A DNA stretch of 64,000 nt. Origin: Companilactobacillus bobalius. GTDB lineage: Bacteria > Bacillota > Bacilli > Lactobacillales > Lactobacillaceae. A model generated the notes under the pieces. That model searched no databases. It was not told where the DNA came from and was given only the letters and a program-made list of their open reading frames with translations. The position numbers were made by a program, and so were the translations under genes. The DNA lies in the NCBI RefSeq assembly GCF_009764355.1, contig NZ_LNUA01000076.1, forward strand, positions 124,001 through 188,000, in the 5' to 3' direction. Of this stretch, positions 63,757-64,000 are shown in pieces; within the stretch, counting starts at the first letter, position 1, and every line of letters begins with the position of its first letter.

Positions 63757-63937
63757 TAAAAATTTCCCCAAACGTATATAATTATATTTATATTATACAT
63801 GGCTTGTAGAAAAAAGCACTGTAACTAAGTAATACTTTTATGTGACATAATTGTAAGTTTTATGTAAGCAATTTAAATGTACTTATTTTTGAGAATAGAT
63901 TAAGATGAATTTAACATAACAAAGGGGGAAAGCAATT

Positions 63938-64000
63938 ATGCATATTCCAATTAAACGTTCCAACAATGATAGAGTACTTGCCGGAGTAATCGGTGGATTA
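63938..64000 (+). CDS. PspC domain protein, N-terminal fragment
   Basis: The first 21 codons of a gene cut by the window end, with AAAGGGGG before the ATG. The visible residues, PIKRSNNDRVLAGVIGGL, match the start of PspC domains (kRs..dRvlaGVcgGla), whose members are small membrane proteins of the envelope stress (phage-shock) response. Only the N terminus is visible, so the rest cannot be judged. Confidence 0.78.
   Translation, partial: MHIPIKRSNNDRVLAGVIGGL

Noticed and set aside
1..64000. Prophage, plasmid or transposase genes
   Set aside because: No integrase, transposase, replication or phage structural gene was recognised; accessory character comes from surface proteins and transporters instead.

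Overview
This looks like a chromosomal segment of a low-GC Gram-positive lactic acid bacterium in the Lactobacillaceae. The Companilactobacillus group is my best guess, but it is inferred from gene content and not tested. Supporting signs are AT-rich DNA, strong AGGAGG ribosome binding sites with frequent TTG/GTG starts, Rho-independent terminators with long T runs, a tmRNA tag reading AKNNNNYALAA, sortase and WxL surface proteins, methionine T-boxes, and the fermentation enzymes Pta, AckA and AdhE.

Layout. Positions 1-11990 are housekeeping: the ung tail, pta, tsaE, an acetyltransferase, two exonucleases, murB, a Na+/H+ antiporter, and the cdaA-cdaR-glmM operon followed by glmS under its own promoter. 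Positions 12000-19000 hold an amino acid permease, a VanZ-like protein, a small sortase-anchored protein, a YebC regulator, and an RpiR regulator divergent from two Gfo/Idh dehydrogenases. Positions 19050-24915 are the complete comG competence pseudopilus operon, then an adenine-type methyltransferase and ackA. Positions 25000-30050 carry oleate hydratase and adhE.

Positions 30300-54600 are an accessory stretch. It has transporters (MFS, SMR, CDF-like), small acetyltransferases, an ArsR regulator with a perfect palindromic operator, an unannotated-looking 51-residue cysteine-rich protein, tmRNA, and four large WxL-type surface proteins. Two of these are damaged: one by a 1-nt frameshift in the signal peptide, one by decay of its C-terminal WxL domain. 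Two of the WxL loci share a duplicated promoter and regulator segment. Positions 54700-64000 hold a LysM protein, a methionine/M20-peptidase transport locus with two Met T-box leaders (metQ, M20 peptidase, metN, metI, second metQ), an Rgg-like regulator, an L,D-transpeptidase and the start of a PspC protein.

The most interesting non-coding signal is a family of about 120-140 nt structured repeats. One copy follows oleate hydratase (about 26764-26904) and two are in tandem after the second metQ (about 61278-61540). The three copies keep the same five- to six-helix architecture while the helix sequences change on both sides (compensatory changes), with invariant GGGTGGAG, TTTGC/GCAAA and AACCCGTTT blocks. 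I do not recognise this family. Functional links elsewhere: glmM and glmS feed UDP-GlcNAc to wall synthesis next to murB; CdaA makes c-di-AMP beside a cation antiporter; Pta, AckA and AdhE share acetyl-CoA/acetyl-phosphate metabolism although spread over 30 kb.
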